Both the position numbers and the translations under genes were made by a program. The notes beneath the pieces are model-generated. The model was not told where the DNA came from. It searched no databases and saw nothing but the letters and a program-made list of their open reading frames with translations. This document shows, piece by piece, positions 34,404 to 42,822 of a stretch of DNA of 64,000 bases; position 1 is the stretch's first letter, and each line of letters begins with the position of its first letter. Source of the stretch: JAIUNP01 sp020161975 (lineage in GTDB: Bacteria; Pseudomonadota; Alphaproteobacteria; Rhizobiales; Beijerinckiaceae); the NCBI GenBank assembly GCA_036745275.1, contig DAIOGK010000019.1, positions 11,448 to 75,447 of the forward strand, given 5' to 3'.

Positions 34404-36124
34404 TCACTCTTGCGGTTGTCAGTCTCTGCCCTGTCGCCCGACCGCAACTCCAGCGCGCGCTCGTAAAGATTGGGCACCGGCACCATCCTCAGCGCAAAAG
34501 TGCCGCGCGCGAACACGCGCAACTCCACCAGCGCGCCGGACGAGGTGGTGCTGAACTGATCGAACAGCAGATTGCCCACGGAATAGACCATCACCTGTTC
34601 ACCCCCCGCTGTCAGCACGGGACGAACTGAGGCCTTGTGCGAATGCGCCCCGATGACCGCGCCAATGCCGCAGCGGGCGAGTTCATGTGCAATGGCTTGC
34701 TCCGTCTTGCCGCCCGCATCCGTGTACTCCTCGCCCCAATGCACGACAGCGATGACCGGCGCGCGAATGGTCAACCGGCAAAGACCGGCAAGATCGTCCG
34801 CGCCTGGCCCCGGCGCCAGCGCTGCCGGATAGCCCTTGAAATCGCCCACTCCGATGAAGTTGAGTGCAACCAGGCGAAACGGTCCGAGGTCAACCGGTTC
34901 CAGATGCTTGAGTGGCTTGATGCCGCCATCTTTCAGTACTTTGATCGTCTCGTTGAACCCGAGTTTGCCAAGATCATGGCTATGATTGTTGGCAAGGCTT
35001 GCCGAGGTCACATTGAGGGCCTTCAATATCTCCAGCGTGAGCCCGGCGGGCATCGCATGGCGCTGTCGCGGCAACCCGTGCGGCACATCCGGCAGCATCG
35101 CCCCTTCGAGATTGACTGTCAGCGGCGCCCTGCCCGTGACGGTGCGAAGGTCGCCAAGAATGCGGTCACGGATCGCAGGGCTCGCAAGCAACCCAAGGAA
35201 ATACCGCCCGACGAAGACATCACCGCCAAAAAAATGCACCTGCTGGTCGCCATAGACCAGCCGCCCCAGCGCCACCGGATCCGGTCCATAGGCGGTAACG
35301 ATATAGCTCGTGGTCGGCTCGTTGACGGGGATGTAGTCGAAGGCCGTCCGGTTGGCGATAACCGCCGGAGCGGCGCCGAAAACCTCCGCCTGCAACCGCA
35401 TCTGGATGTAATTCGCAGCTTTGGAATCAAGATGGGCCGGCTGCTTCAACGCGGAAAGCGCATCAAGATCACGCGCCGAAAGCACATTGAGGGTCTGCTG
35501 GTCATGCTGCCGGGCCAGATGCGGCAAAAGATAGTGCGAATAGTCAGTAGACTGAACAATCAGCGTCTGCGGCGTCACAATCGCCTTCAGGGCATCGGCA
35601 ATCCGGTCCCACTCCGCCCGCCCCGTCCCGATGCCGAGCGCCACCGCCACCACCGGAACATCCGGATGAACCAGCCGGACAAACGGCATCAGCCCCGTGG
35701 TGCCATGCTCGCCATCGAAGAGATCGGACGGGTCAAAAAGCTCCGGCGATTCCAGCAGCCGCGCCACCGCGACTTTATCGCTTTCCACAGGCCCGAACGC
35801 TGTTTCGAACCCGCGCTGCGTCACCGCCGCGGGGCGCCGGCTCTTGAAGAAATGATCCGGTCCGATCAGCAAAATCCGATCATAGCGATTGCCCTTCGTC
35901 GCCATGAACCCGCGCGCAATCAGGTCAATGGCGAGAAGGTGATGCGGCACGCCGAGGCCGGTGACAGGCACGACGCGCCCTGCCGGCGGCGCCTCGCGCG
36001 CGAGCGCAGCAGGGATGTCGATGCCCCCAAGCCCGATGGCCGGATGCCGCTCGGCCCGCACCGGCCCGGCCAGAACCAGCAGGACAAGTGCCAGAATCGC
36101 TTTGTTCAGTATACGACGCAACAT
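34397..36124 (-). CDS. Memo-like / CapA-like fusion protein
   Basis: This 575-residue exported protein has a signal peptide ending GPVRA. Residues about 30-290 resemble the AmmeMemoRadiSam B (Memo) family (LLIGPDHFF, STDYSHYL). Residues about 305-560 resemble the CapA/poly-gamma-glutamate synthesis metallophosphatase family (GGDVFVGRYF, VNLEGAMLP, LANNHSHDLG, VHWGEEY, GAVIGAHSHK). The two are normally separate proteins. The start at 36124 gives the signal peptide. It overlaps MORN gene 2 tail to tail. CapA-like proteins act in envelope polymer synthesis; the role of this fusion is not known. Confidence 0.8.
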   Translation of the reverse strand: MLRRILNKAILALVLLVLAGPVRAERHPAIGLGGIDIPAALAREAPPAGRVVPVTGLGVPHHLLAIDLIARGFMATKGNRYDRILLIGPDHFFKSRRPAAVTQRGFETAFGPVESDKVAVARLLESPELFDPSDLFDGEHGTTGLMPFVRLVHPDVPVVAVALGIGTGRAEWDRIADALKAIVTPQTLIVQSTDYSHYLLPHLARQHDQQTLNVLSARDLDALSALKQPAHLDSKAANYIQMRLQAEVFGAAPAVIANRTAFDYIPVNEPTTSYIVTAYGPDPVALGRLVYGDQQVHFFGGDVFVGRYFLGLLASPAIRDRILGDLRTVTGRAPLTVNLEGAMLPDVPHGLPRQRHAMPAGLTLEILKALNVTSASLANNHSHDLGKLGFNETIKVLKDGGIKPLKHLEPVDLGPFRLVALNFIGVGDFKGYPAALAPGPGADDLAGLCRLTIRAPVIAVVHWGEEYTDAGGKTEQAIAHELARCGIGAVIGAHSHKASVRPVLTAGGEQVMVYSVGNLLFDQFSTTSSGALVELRVFARGTFALRMVPVPNLYERALELRSGDRAETDNRKSDQ

Positions 36125-36225
36125 GCCGGATAAACTCGTGAAATCCCCAGAACCTCAACGATCCTGACAATAGCGCTCCTGTCACGTTTGCCAACAATCC
36201 CGCAGCACCAGCGCCACATTTGCAG

Positions 36226-36265
36226 TTGACGCACGCGGCGCCACAGCCAATACGATGTCATACAA
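36226..36265 (+). promoter_or_regulatory. Operator-like site and -35 hexamer before the PGDH_C-family gene
   Basis: ATGTCATACAA (36255-36265; the inverse reads TTGTATGACAT) matches the site at 60183 exactly in inverted orientation and resembles those at 44707 and 50800. It has the TGT-N3-ACA core of FadR-type GntR operators. A TTGACG hexamer (36226-36231) lies upstream so that the site would cover the -10 or start region of the gene at 36298. Confidence 0.55.
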
Positions 36266-36297
36266 ATCAAGAGCGCATTCGGGAGGAAACATTCGCC

Positions 36298-37131
36298 ATG
36301 GCTGCCACGATTGCCCTGTTCGGTGCCGGTGGAAAGATGGGTGTCCGCCTGTCCACCAATCTGGCGAAGTCAGATTTCCGTGTGCTGCATGTGGAGCCGG
36401 GTGAAGCCGGCCGCAAGCGCCTGAAGGACACATTGGGAGTCGATTGCGTCGATCAGGATACCGCCCTTGCCAGCGCCGATGTGGTCATCCTCGCCGTGCC
36501 CGATACCGTGATCGGCAAGGTGGCCCATGCCATTGGCCCGAAGTTGAAATCCGGCACGATGGTGATGATCCTTGATGCCGCTGCCGCCTTTGCCGGGCAC
36601 CTGCCCGCGGATCGACCGGACCTCACCTATTTCATTTCGCATCCCTGCCACCCGACGATTTTCAACGATGAGACGACGGAGGCCGGCCGCCGCGATTATT
36701 TCGGCGGCGTCGCCGCACGCCAGTCGATCACCAGCGCGCTCATGCAGGGGCCGGATGCCGATTACGCCCTCGGCGAGGCTGTGGCGAAGGTCATCTACGC
36801 GCCCATCAAGACGTCCTACCGCCTCACGGTGGAGCAGATGGCCATTCTGGAGCCGGGCCTTTCCGAAACGCTCTGCGCCACGCTGCTCGCGGTGATGAAA
36901 GATGGCATGGATGAAGTTGTCCGGCGTGGTGTGCCGCCCGATTGCGCGCGCGATTTCCTGCTGGGTCATATGAACATTCTGGCCGCCGTCACCTTCAAGG
37001 AAATCGAGGGCCAGTTTTCCGATGCCTGCAACAAGGCCATCGAATTCGGCAAGCCGCGCCTGATGCGCGATGACTGGCTGAAGATGTTCGAAATGGATGA
37101 AATCGCCGAAAGCATCCGGCGGATCACCTGA
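36298..37131 (+). CDS. PGDH_C-family NAD(P)-dependent oxidoreductase (apionate oxidoisomerase-like)
   Basis: This 277-residue protein has an N-terminal Rossmann fold (IALFGAGGKMGVRLS) and the C-terminal helical domain seen in 6-phosphogluconate dehydrogenase relatives (SHPCHPTIF, LLGHMNILAAVTFKEIE). This combination is found in D-apionate oxidoisomerase (ApnO) of apiose breakdown, so a branched sugar acid is a likely substrate. That is family knowledge, not proof. GGGAGGA precedes the ATG at 36298. No OiaC/OiaX partners were recognised in this window. Confidence 0.75.
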   Translation: MAATIALFGAGGKMGVRLSTNLAKSDFRVLHVEPGEAGRKRLKDTLGVDCVDQDTALASADVVILAVPDTVIGKVAHAIGPKLKSGTMVMILDAAAAFAGHLPADRPDLTYFISHPCHPTIFNDETTEAGRRDYFGGVAARQSITSALMQGPDADYALGEAVAKVIYAPIKTSYRLTVEQMAILEPGLSETLCATLLAVMKDGMDEVVRRGVPPDCARDFLLGHMNILAAVTFKEIEGQFSDACNKAIEFGKPRLMRDDWLKMFEMDEIAESIRRIT

Positions 37132-37133
37132 CC

Positions 37134-38000
37134 TCAAAGACCGAGTAGCCGCGCGGTGCCCGCAAACAGCGCACTGCGATCGTCCATCAGCTTCAACGGC
37201 AGATCGAAATGGTTGGTTCCGGGCTCGACCAGAACCGAAACCGCCGCGCCGCGAGCCGCGCTGGCTGCCGCATACACCTCCGATTGCCGCTTGAACTCCT
37301 CCGTCTCGCTTGGCGCATAGGCAACCAGCAGCGGCACAGGAACAGACGGCAGATGATGGATCGGGCTGAAGCGCCGCGCCTCACCGGCATCAAGGTTGAG
37401 CCAAGCGTTGCAGTTCGATTTCTGCACCGGTTCAAGATCGTGCAGGCCCGACATCGGCGAGGCGGAATGGATGGCCCCGGCGGGAATGCCGCCTGCCCTC
37501 TGCCAGTCCGGCGAGAGCATCATTGCGGCCAGATGCCCCCCCGCAGACGAACCCGAAACATGGATGTGGCCGGGATTTCCGCCATAGCGGGCGATGTTGT
37601 CCGCAACCCAGCCAAGCGCCGCCGCACACTGCCGCACGATCTCGCTCAGCGGCGTTGCCGGCGCCAGCCCATAGTTGACGGCAACGACACAGGCCCCGGC
37701 CGCCGTCAGCGAACGCGCCATGAAGGAGGAATCGGAGGCATCCAGCAGCCGCCAGTAGCCCCCATGGATGAACACATAGACCGGAGCGGCTGTCTTGCCC
37801 TGAGCCGGGAAAATATCGAGCCGCTCTTCGGGCTTCGGCCCGTATTTCACGCCGATTGCGCAAGGGAGCTCGGCGCGGCAACGCGCGCTTTCCTGCGCAT
37901 AGTCGGCAATGATCGGACCGATATCCGGCACCGTGCCGCGCGCGTTCATCTGCCGGTCGAGTTCATCCTGATCGTAGGCGCGAAAAACAAGGTTGCTCAT
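37134..38000 (-). CDS. Alpha/beta hydrolase, esterase/kynurenine formamidase-like
   Basis: This 288-residue cytoplasmic hydrolase has an oxyanion-hole HGGYW and the nucleophile elbow GSSAGGH; the likely acid and His residues are in the last third (TNHFDLP). It belongs to the HGG-type esterases that include kynurenine formamidases. The start overlaps the livF-like stop (ATGA at 37997-38000), so it is the last gene of the liv-type operon. It may cleave an ester or amide brought in by that transporter. Confidence 0.8.
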   Translation of the reverse strand: MSNLVFRAYDQDELDRQMNARGTVPDIGPIIADYAQESARCRAELPCAIGVKYGPKPEERLDIFPAQGKTAAPVYVFIHGGYWRLLDASDSSFMARSLTAAGACVVAVNYGLAPATPLSEIVRQCAAALGWVADNIARYGGNPGHIHVSGSSAGGHLAAMMLSPDWQRAGGIPAGAIHSASPMSGLHDLEPVQKSNCNAWLNLDAGEARRFSPIHHLPSVPVPLLVAYAPSETEEFKRQSEVYAAASAARGAAVSVLVEPGTNHFDLPLKLMDDRSALFAGTARLLGL

Positions 38001-38698
38001 ACGCCGATGCGCTCCTCGACAGCGTCCCAGTCGTCACGCAGCGCGTCGGAGGTGCCCGACCAAACCACCTTGCCCTTTTCGAGCACATAATGCCGATCCG
38101 CCAGCTGGACGAGCGCGCCGAGATTCTTGTCGATCACCAGAATGGATTGGCCCGCATCCTTGAGCCCGGCAAGACAGGCCCAGATCTCCTCGCGGATCAG
38201 CGGCGCAAGTCCTTCGGTCGCCTCATCGAGGATCAGTAGGGCCGGATTGGTCATCAGCGCCCGCCCGATGGCCAGCATCTGCTGCTCACCGCCCGACAGC
38301 GTGTTGGCAAACTGCCGGCGCCGTTCGCCAAGCCTGGGAAAGGTGCGGTAAACATCCGACAACGTCCATGCATCCGCGCGCTTCTGCCGGTTAGCCGCGG
38401 TCGCAACCAGGTTTTCCTCGACATTCAGCATGGAGAAAACCTGCCGCCCCTCCGGCACAAGGCCAAGCCCCACCCGCGCAACCCGATAGGGCGGCAGGCC
38501 GGAAAGCCGGGCGCCGCCAAAGCTGACCTCGCCCTTGCGCGTCGGCAGAAGGCCCATGATCGTGCGGATCGTGGTGGTCTTGCCCATGCCATTACGGCCG
38601 ATCAGCGTGACGACCTCGCCTGCGCCCACCTCCAGCGAGACGCCGAACAGCACTTCGGAAAGGCCGTAGCCGGAATGAAGGTCCTCGACCTTGAGCAT
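37997..38698 (-). CDS. livF: Branched-chain-type ABC transporter ATPase (LivF family)
   Basis: This 233-residue ATPase has Walker A GRNGMGKT (34-41), signature LSGGEQQ and Walker B LLILDEA. Length and sequence fit LivF. The ATG at 38698 follows a GGGGGAGA site; a GTG three bases earlier is equally open. It overlaps both neighbours. Liv-family transporters carry many substrates other than amino acids, so the ligand is open; the sugar-acid and esterase setting suggests a carboxylate. Confidence 0.85.
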   Translation of the reverse strand: MLKVEDLHSGYGLSEVLFGVSLEVGAGEVVTLIGRNGMGKTTTIRTIMGLLPTRKGEVSFGGARLSGLPPYRVARVGLGLVPEGRQVFSMLNVEENLVATAANRQKRADAWTLSDVYRTFPRLGERRRQFANTLSGGEQQMLAIGRALMTNPALLILDEATEGLAPLIREEIWACLAGLKDAGQSILVIDKNLGALVQLADRHYVLEKGKVVWSGTSDALRDDWDAVEERIGV

Positions 38699-39441
38699 CA
38701 CGCATCTCCCCCGAGATAGGCATCGCGCACATCGGGATTGACCCGAATTTCCTCGGCTGTCCCGGTGGCGATGATCCGTCCCGAAACCAGCACGGACAGG
38801 CGGTCGGCCAGCGCGAACACCGCATCCATGTCATGCTCGATCAGCACGATCGTCGCCGTGCCCTTGAGCGAGGAGAGAAGCGCCACGATCTTCTGGCTCT
38901 CGTCATGGCTCATTCCGGCCATCGGCTCGTCGAGCAGGATGAGGCGTGGTGTCATGGCCAGCGTGATGGCGATTTCGAGCTGCCGCTTTTCGCCATGCGA
39001 CAACTCCTCCACCAGCCTGTCCGCACGGTCGGCCAGACCGACACGCGCCAGCGCCGCCCGGGCCGGATCCCGCAGGCGCCTGTCCTTGCGCGCATCGGCG
39101 AAGAAGCGGAAGGAACTGCCCTGCCGTGCCTGAATGGCGAGCGCCACATTGTCTTCCGCCGTAAATCCCTGACACAGCTGGGTGATCTGAAACGAGCGCG
39201 CCAGCCCCGCGAGCGAACGTTGCGGCACGCTCCACCGGGTCACATCGGTGTGGAACATCGTGATGGTGCCGGAATTGGGCTGAATCTCACCGGTAATCTG
39301 GCCAATCAGCGTGCTTTTTCCGGCGCCATTCGGCCCGATAATGGCGTGAAGCTCGTTCTCCGCCACCGAAAGATTGAGATCGTCCGTGGCTGTCAGCGCG
39401 CCGAAGCGCTTGACCAGGCCCGCAATGTGCAGCGCGCTCAT
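38698..39441 (-). CDS. livG: Branched-chain-type ABC transporter ATPase (LivG family)
   Basis: This 247-residue ATPase has Walker A GPNGAGKS (36-43), a LSHGEKRQL signature and Walker B LILLDEP, followed by the LivG-specific AGMSHDE. The start MSALHIAGL at 39441 overlaps the livM stop. It works with LivF on the LivH/LivM membrane pair. Confidence 0.85.
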   Translation of the reverse strand: MSALHIAGLVKRFGALTATDDLNLSVAENELHAIIGPNGAGKSTLIGQITGEIQPNSGTITMFHTDVTRWSVPQRSLAGLARSFQITQLCQGFTAEDNVALAIQARQGSSFRFFADARKDRRLRDPARAALARVGLADRADRLVEELSHGEKRQLEIAITLAMTPRLILLDEPMAGMSHDESQKIVALLSSLKGTATIVLIEHDMDAVFALADRLSVLVSGRIIATGTAEEIRVNPDVRDAYLGGDA

Positions 39442-40418
39442 GCCCCCCTCCTCCGAACGGTCAGCCAACCCCAAAGGCCACGCGGCGCAAACAACGCAAT
39501 CAGCACCACCACCGGCCCGAACAAGACCTGCCAGTACTCGGTGAGTTCAGACAGGGTGGATTCGACCAGGATGAAGGCCGCCGCCCCCAGCACGGGCCCG
39601 AACAGACTGCCGAGCCCGCCCAGAATGACCATGACCATGAATTCACCGGATTTCGTCCAGGCCATCATATCCGGCGAGACAAAGCGCGCGAGATTGGCCC
39701 ACAACGCTCCGCCAAGACCCGCGATCATGCCCGCGATGACGAAGGCAACGAGCCGGTAGCGCATCACCGAAAAGCCGAGCGCCGCCATGCGTCGCTCATT
39801 CATCCGCGCTCCGGTCAGCACCATGCCGAAGCGCGAGCGCGTGAAACGCCCGACCAGAAAGATCACCGCAGCCAGCAGCCCGAGGCAGATGTAGTAGAAG
39901 ATCTGGGGATCGACGATGCGCGCGCCCCCGAGCGTGTTGCGCCGCGCCATCGCCAGCCCGTCGTCGCCGCCATAGTATTTCAGCGCGACGAAGACGTAAT
40001 AGACCATCTGCGCAAACGCGAGCGTGATCATGATGAAATAGGCACCGCTGGTCCTCAGCGACAGCGCTCCGAAGACCAGCGCCGCCAGACCGCTCACCAG
40101 CATCGCAAGCGGCCAGGCCACCAGCGCCTCATTCGTGCCGTCATAGCCGAAAATTGGCACCCCTTCCGCAAGCTGGAAGGCAAGGATCGCCACCGTGTAG
40201 CCGCCCAGCCCGAAATAGGCTGCATGGCCAAACGAGATGAGCCCACCATAACCGATGATGAGATCAAGACTGACCGCCACCATGCCATAGATGAGCAGGC
40301 GCGTTGCCAGCGTCACCGCATAGGTGGAGCCGAATGTCGCCGCCACGACGGGCAGAGCCACCAGCGCAATGGTGGCCAGGGCCACCAGGATTTGGGAAAT
40401 GCGTTCGCCCCGTTGCAT
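39438..40418 (-). CDS. livM: Branched-chain-type ABC transporter permease (LivM family)
   Basis: This 326-residue membrane protein has eight to ten hydrophobic segments. GYGGLISFGHAAYFGLGGY and the cytoplasmic loop MRYRLVAFVIAGMIAGLGGA are typical of LivM. The ATG at 40418 overlaps the livH stop by one base. Confidence 0.87.
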   Translation of the reverse strand: MQRGERISQILVALATIALVALPVVAATFGSTYAVTLATRLLIYGMVAVSLDLIIGYGGLISFGHAAYFGLGGYTVAILAFQLAEGVPIFGYDGTNEALVAWPLAMLVSGLAALVFGALSLRTSGAYFIMITLAFAQMVYYVFVALKYYGGDDGLAMARRNTLGGARIVDPQIFYYICLGLLAAVIFLVGRFTRSRFGMVLTGARMNERRMAALGFSVMRYRLVAFVIAGMIAGLGGALWANLARFVSPDMMAWTKSGEFMVMVILGGLGSLFGPVLGAAAFILVESTLSELTEYWQVLFGPVVVLIALFAPRGLWGWLTVRRRGA

Positions 40419-41332
40419 CAGCCACCCACAGGAAACAGGCCACGCGGGCGCACAACCAGCACCAACGCCATGACGATATAGATGAGAACCGACGACAGCG
40501 CGCCGGCGAGCCCGTCGGCCAGCGCGCCGCTCATATGCATCTTGAGCAATCCAGGCAGAAAGGCCCGCCCCAAAGTATCCGCCATGCCGATCAGCATCGC
40601 CCCGACAAAGGCCCCGCGCACCGAGCCGATGCCGCCGATGACAATGACGACAAAGGTCATGATCAGGACCTGCTCGCCCATGCCCACCTGCACCGAGCGG
40701 ATCGGTCCGACAACGATGCCCGCAAGCCCCGCCAGCAGCGCCCCGAGCCCGAACACGAACGTGTAGAGTTTGGCGATATCAACCCCGAGCGCCGACACCA
40801 TATCCCGATGCGTGGCGCCGGCCCGGATCAGCATCCCGACACGCGTCCGTGCGATCATGAACCACAGCCCGAGCGCGACGGCGAGGCCGACGCCCATTAC
40901 GGCGAGGCGGTAAGTTGGATAGGGAATGCCCGGCAGCAATTCCACAAAGCCGGAAAGCACCTTCGGCGTTTCCATCAGCAGCGGAGCACGCCCCACCACC
41001 ATCGCCACAAGCCCGTTGAAAAACAGGATCAGCCCGAAGGTCGCCAGCACCTGATAAAGATGATCGCGGGCATATAGCCGCCGGATCACCACAAGCTCGA
41101 TCAGCACGCCGACCAGCGCCGCTGCCGCCAGCCCGGCGATGACGCCGAGCCCCCAGGAGCCGGTCTTTCCGGCCACTATCGCCGCGCCATAGGCGCCAAT
41201 CATGAACAGCGAACCATGGGCGAGATTGATCACGCCCATGATGCCGAACACCAGAGTCAGCCCAGCCGCGAGCAGGAACAGCGTCCCGCCTAGCTGCAAT
41301 CCGTTGAGGATTTGTTCGATAAGGAGTTGCAT
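40418..41332 (-). CDS. livH: Branched-chain-type ABC transporter permease (LivH family)
   Basis: This 304-residue membrane protein carries GLQLGGTLFLLAAGLTLVFG and NLAHGSLFMIGAY at the N-terminus, hallmarks of LivH. The ATG at 41332 was preferred over an upstream TTG at 41350. It lies 188 bp after the binding-protein gene stop and is probably in the same transcript. Confidence 0.87.
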   Translation of the reverse strand: MQLLIEQILNGLQLGGTLFLLAAGLTLVFGIMGVINLAHGSLFMIGAYGAAIVAGKTGSWGLGVIAGLAAAALVGVLIELVVIRRLYARDHLYQVLATFGLILFFNGLVAMVVGRAPLLMETPKVLSGFVELLPGIPYPTYRLAVMGVGLAVALGLWFMIARTRVGMLIRAGATHRDMVSALGVDIAKLYTFVFGLGALLAGLAGIVVGPIRSVQVGMGEQVLIMTFVVIVIGGIGSVRGAFVGAMLIGMADTLGRAFLPGLLKMHMSGALADGLAGALSSVLIYIVMALVLVVRPRGLFPVGG

Positions 41333-41519
41333 GAGGTCCGGTTTGGTCAAGAGCCAAAAGCGCGCCCTGGCAACAGCCGGAGCGGTGCATTGTCAGAAAA
41401 CGCGGCAGGCGCCGGCCCGCGCAAACGCTTCCAGTCCGCACAGAGACGATGTGGTCATTCAAGGCAGCAGGGCGTTCCCAGCGCATGGATCGCGCTGAAA
41501 ACGCTCGCCGTGAAAGCCC

Positions 41520-42680
41520 TTAGAGCTTGCAGTCCTTTGCGTAGGAATCCTGCAACTTCTCGACGACCTTGCCGACGGTCTGGAGCGTGACCTTGCCGTC
41601 CGCACCCTTCACAGCCTTGACCTCGTACCAATCCTGAATCGGATGCTGGTTGGTGCCAAACTTGAAGTCGCCGCGCACGAGCTTGGCATCGGCCTTCAGC
41701 ATTGCCTCCCGGAAAGGCTTCTCGTCGAGCTTGCCGCCGGTGGCCTTCAATGCCGCTCCGATCAGCAGGGCAGCGTCATAGCCCTGGCTGGCATAGACCG
41801 TGGGGTCGCGGTTGTACTTTTTGCGGAAGGCCTCGACGAAGGCCTTGTTCTGCGCATTCGGCAGGTCGGTGTTCCAATGCGTCGTTGCCGCCACGCCAAC
41901 GGCTGCATCGCCCACCGCCGCCGCGATTTTCTGTTCCAGCGAGGGCGCCGCCACCACCATCGGGATCTGATCCTTCAGGCCGGCCTGCTGCCACTGCTTG
42001 AGGAAGGCAATGCCCTGCCCGCCGGGATGGAACTGGAACACCGCATCAGGCTTGGCCGCGCGGATCTTCGCCATTTCGGCCGAGAAGTCGGTCTGATCAA
42101 GCGCGGTGTAGATTTCTTCGATGACTTCGCCGCCATAAAGGCGCTTGAAGCCGGCAATCGCATCCTTGCCAGCCTGATAGTTCGGCGCGAGTAGCACCAT
42201 CTTCTTGTAGCCGAGCTTCTTGGCAAGCGCGCCGGCCGATTCGTGCAGATTGTCGTTCTGCCAGCTCGTCACGTAATAGTTGGCATTGCAGCCCTTGCCG
42301 GCGAAGTTCGACGGCCCTGCATTGGGGCTGACATAGATGCCGCCCGCTTCCAGAATGCCCGGCACCACCGCACCCGCGACGTTCGAGAAGATAATTCCCG
42401 AGAACAGCTTGATCTTGTCCGACTGCAGGAATTTTTCCGCGATCTGCTTGCCATCGGCGGGCTTGAGTTTGTCATCCTCAACAATGACTTCCACCGGAAC
42501 ACCGCCAAGCTTGCCGCCTTCCTGGTCGACCGCCAGCTTGAATCCGTCGCGGGCATCCTCGCCAAGATAGCCCGCCGGCGTCGACAGCGTCGTGATGAAG
42601 CCGATTTTCACCTGCGCCATGGCCGGGCCGCACAGCGCCATCGCGGCAGCTCCCGCCAACATTAATGTCCTGAATGTCAT
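41520..42680 (-). CDS. livK: Branched-chain-type ABC transporter, periplasmic binding protein (LivK family)
   Basis: This 386-residue type I binding protein has a signal peptide ending GPAMA and mature start QVKIGFITTLSTPAG. GGAGGG precedes the ATG at 42680. A mature protein of about 364 residues fits the family. In this operon order the binding protein leads and LivHMGF and the esterase follow. The ligand is not predictable; aromatic acids and other carboxylates are common for this subgroup. Confidence 0.85.
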   Translation of the reverse strand: MTFRTLMLAGAAAMALCGPAMAQVKIGFITTLSTPAGYLGEDARDGFKLAVDQEGGKLGGVPVEVIVEDDKLKPADGKQIAEKFLQSDKIKLFSGIIFSNVAGAVVPGILEAGGIYVSPNAGPSNFAGKGCNANYYVTSWQNDNLHESAGALAKKLGYKKMVLLAPNYQAGKDAIAGFKRLYGGEVIEEIYTALDQTDFSAEMAKIRAAKPDAVFQFHPGGQGIAFLKQWQQAGLKDQIPMVVAAPSLEQKIAAAVGDAAVGVAATTHWNTDLPNAQNKAFVEAFRKKYNRDPTVYASQGYDAALLIGAALKATGGKLDEKPFREAMLKADAKLVRGDFKFGTNQHPIQDWYEVKAVKGADGKVTLQTVGKVVEKLQDSYAKDCKL

Positions 42681-42733
42681 GGTTTTCCCTCCTGAGATAC
42701 GCGCGCAGCCAGTTCTTCAGGGCTGACCCTTCA

Positions 42734-42769
42734 CGTCAAGACATATTGACGCAAAGCCACGCATTTCAA
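42734..42769 (-). promoter_or_regulatory. Dyad and putative promoter before the livK-like gene
   Basis: CGTCAA (42734-42739) and TTGACG (42746-42751) form a perfect 6-6-6 dyad 54 bp upstream of the livK-like ATG. On the minus strand TTGAAA (42769-42764) and ATATGT (42746-42741) are 17 bp apart, placing the dyad over the -10 region, where a regulator could act. Confidence 0.4.
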
Positions 42770-42822
42770 AAGCCTGATAAAACAGATGAATTGATTGCCG
42801 TGTTCTATGAATGATGCCAGCG

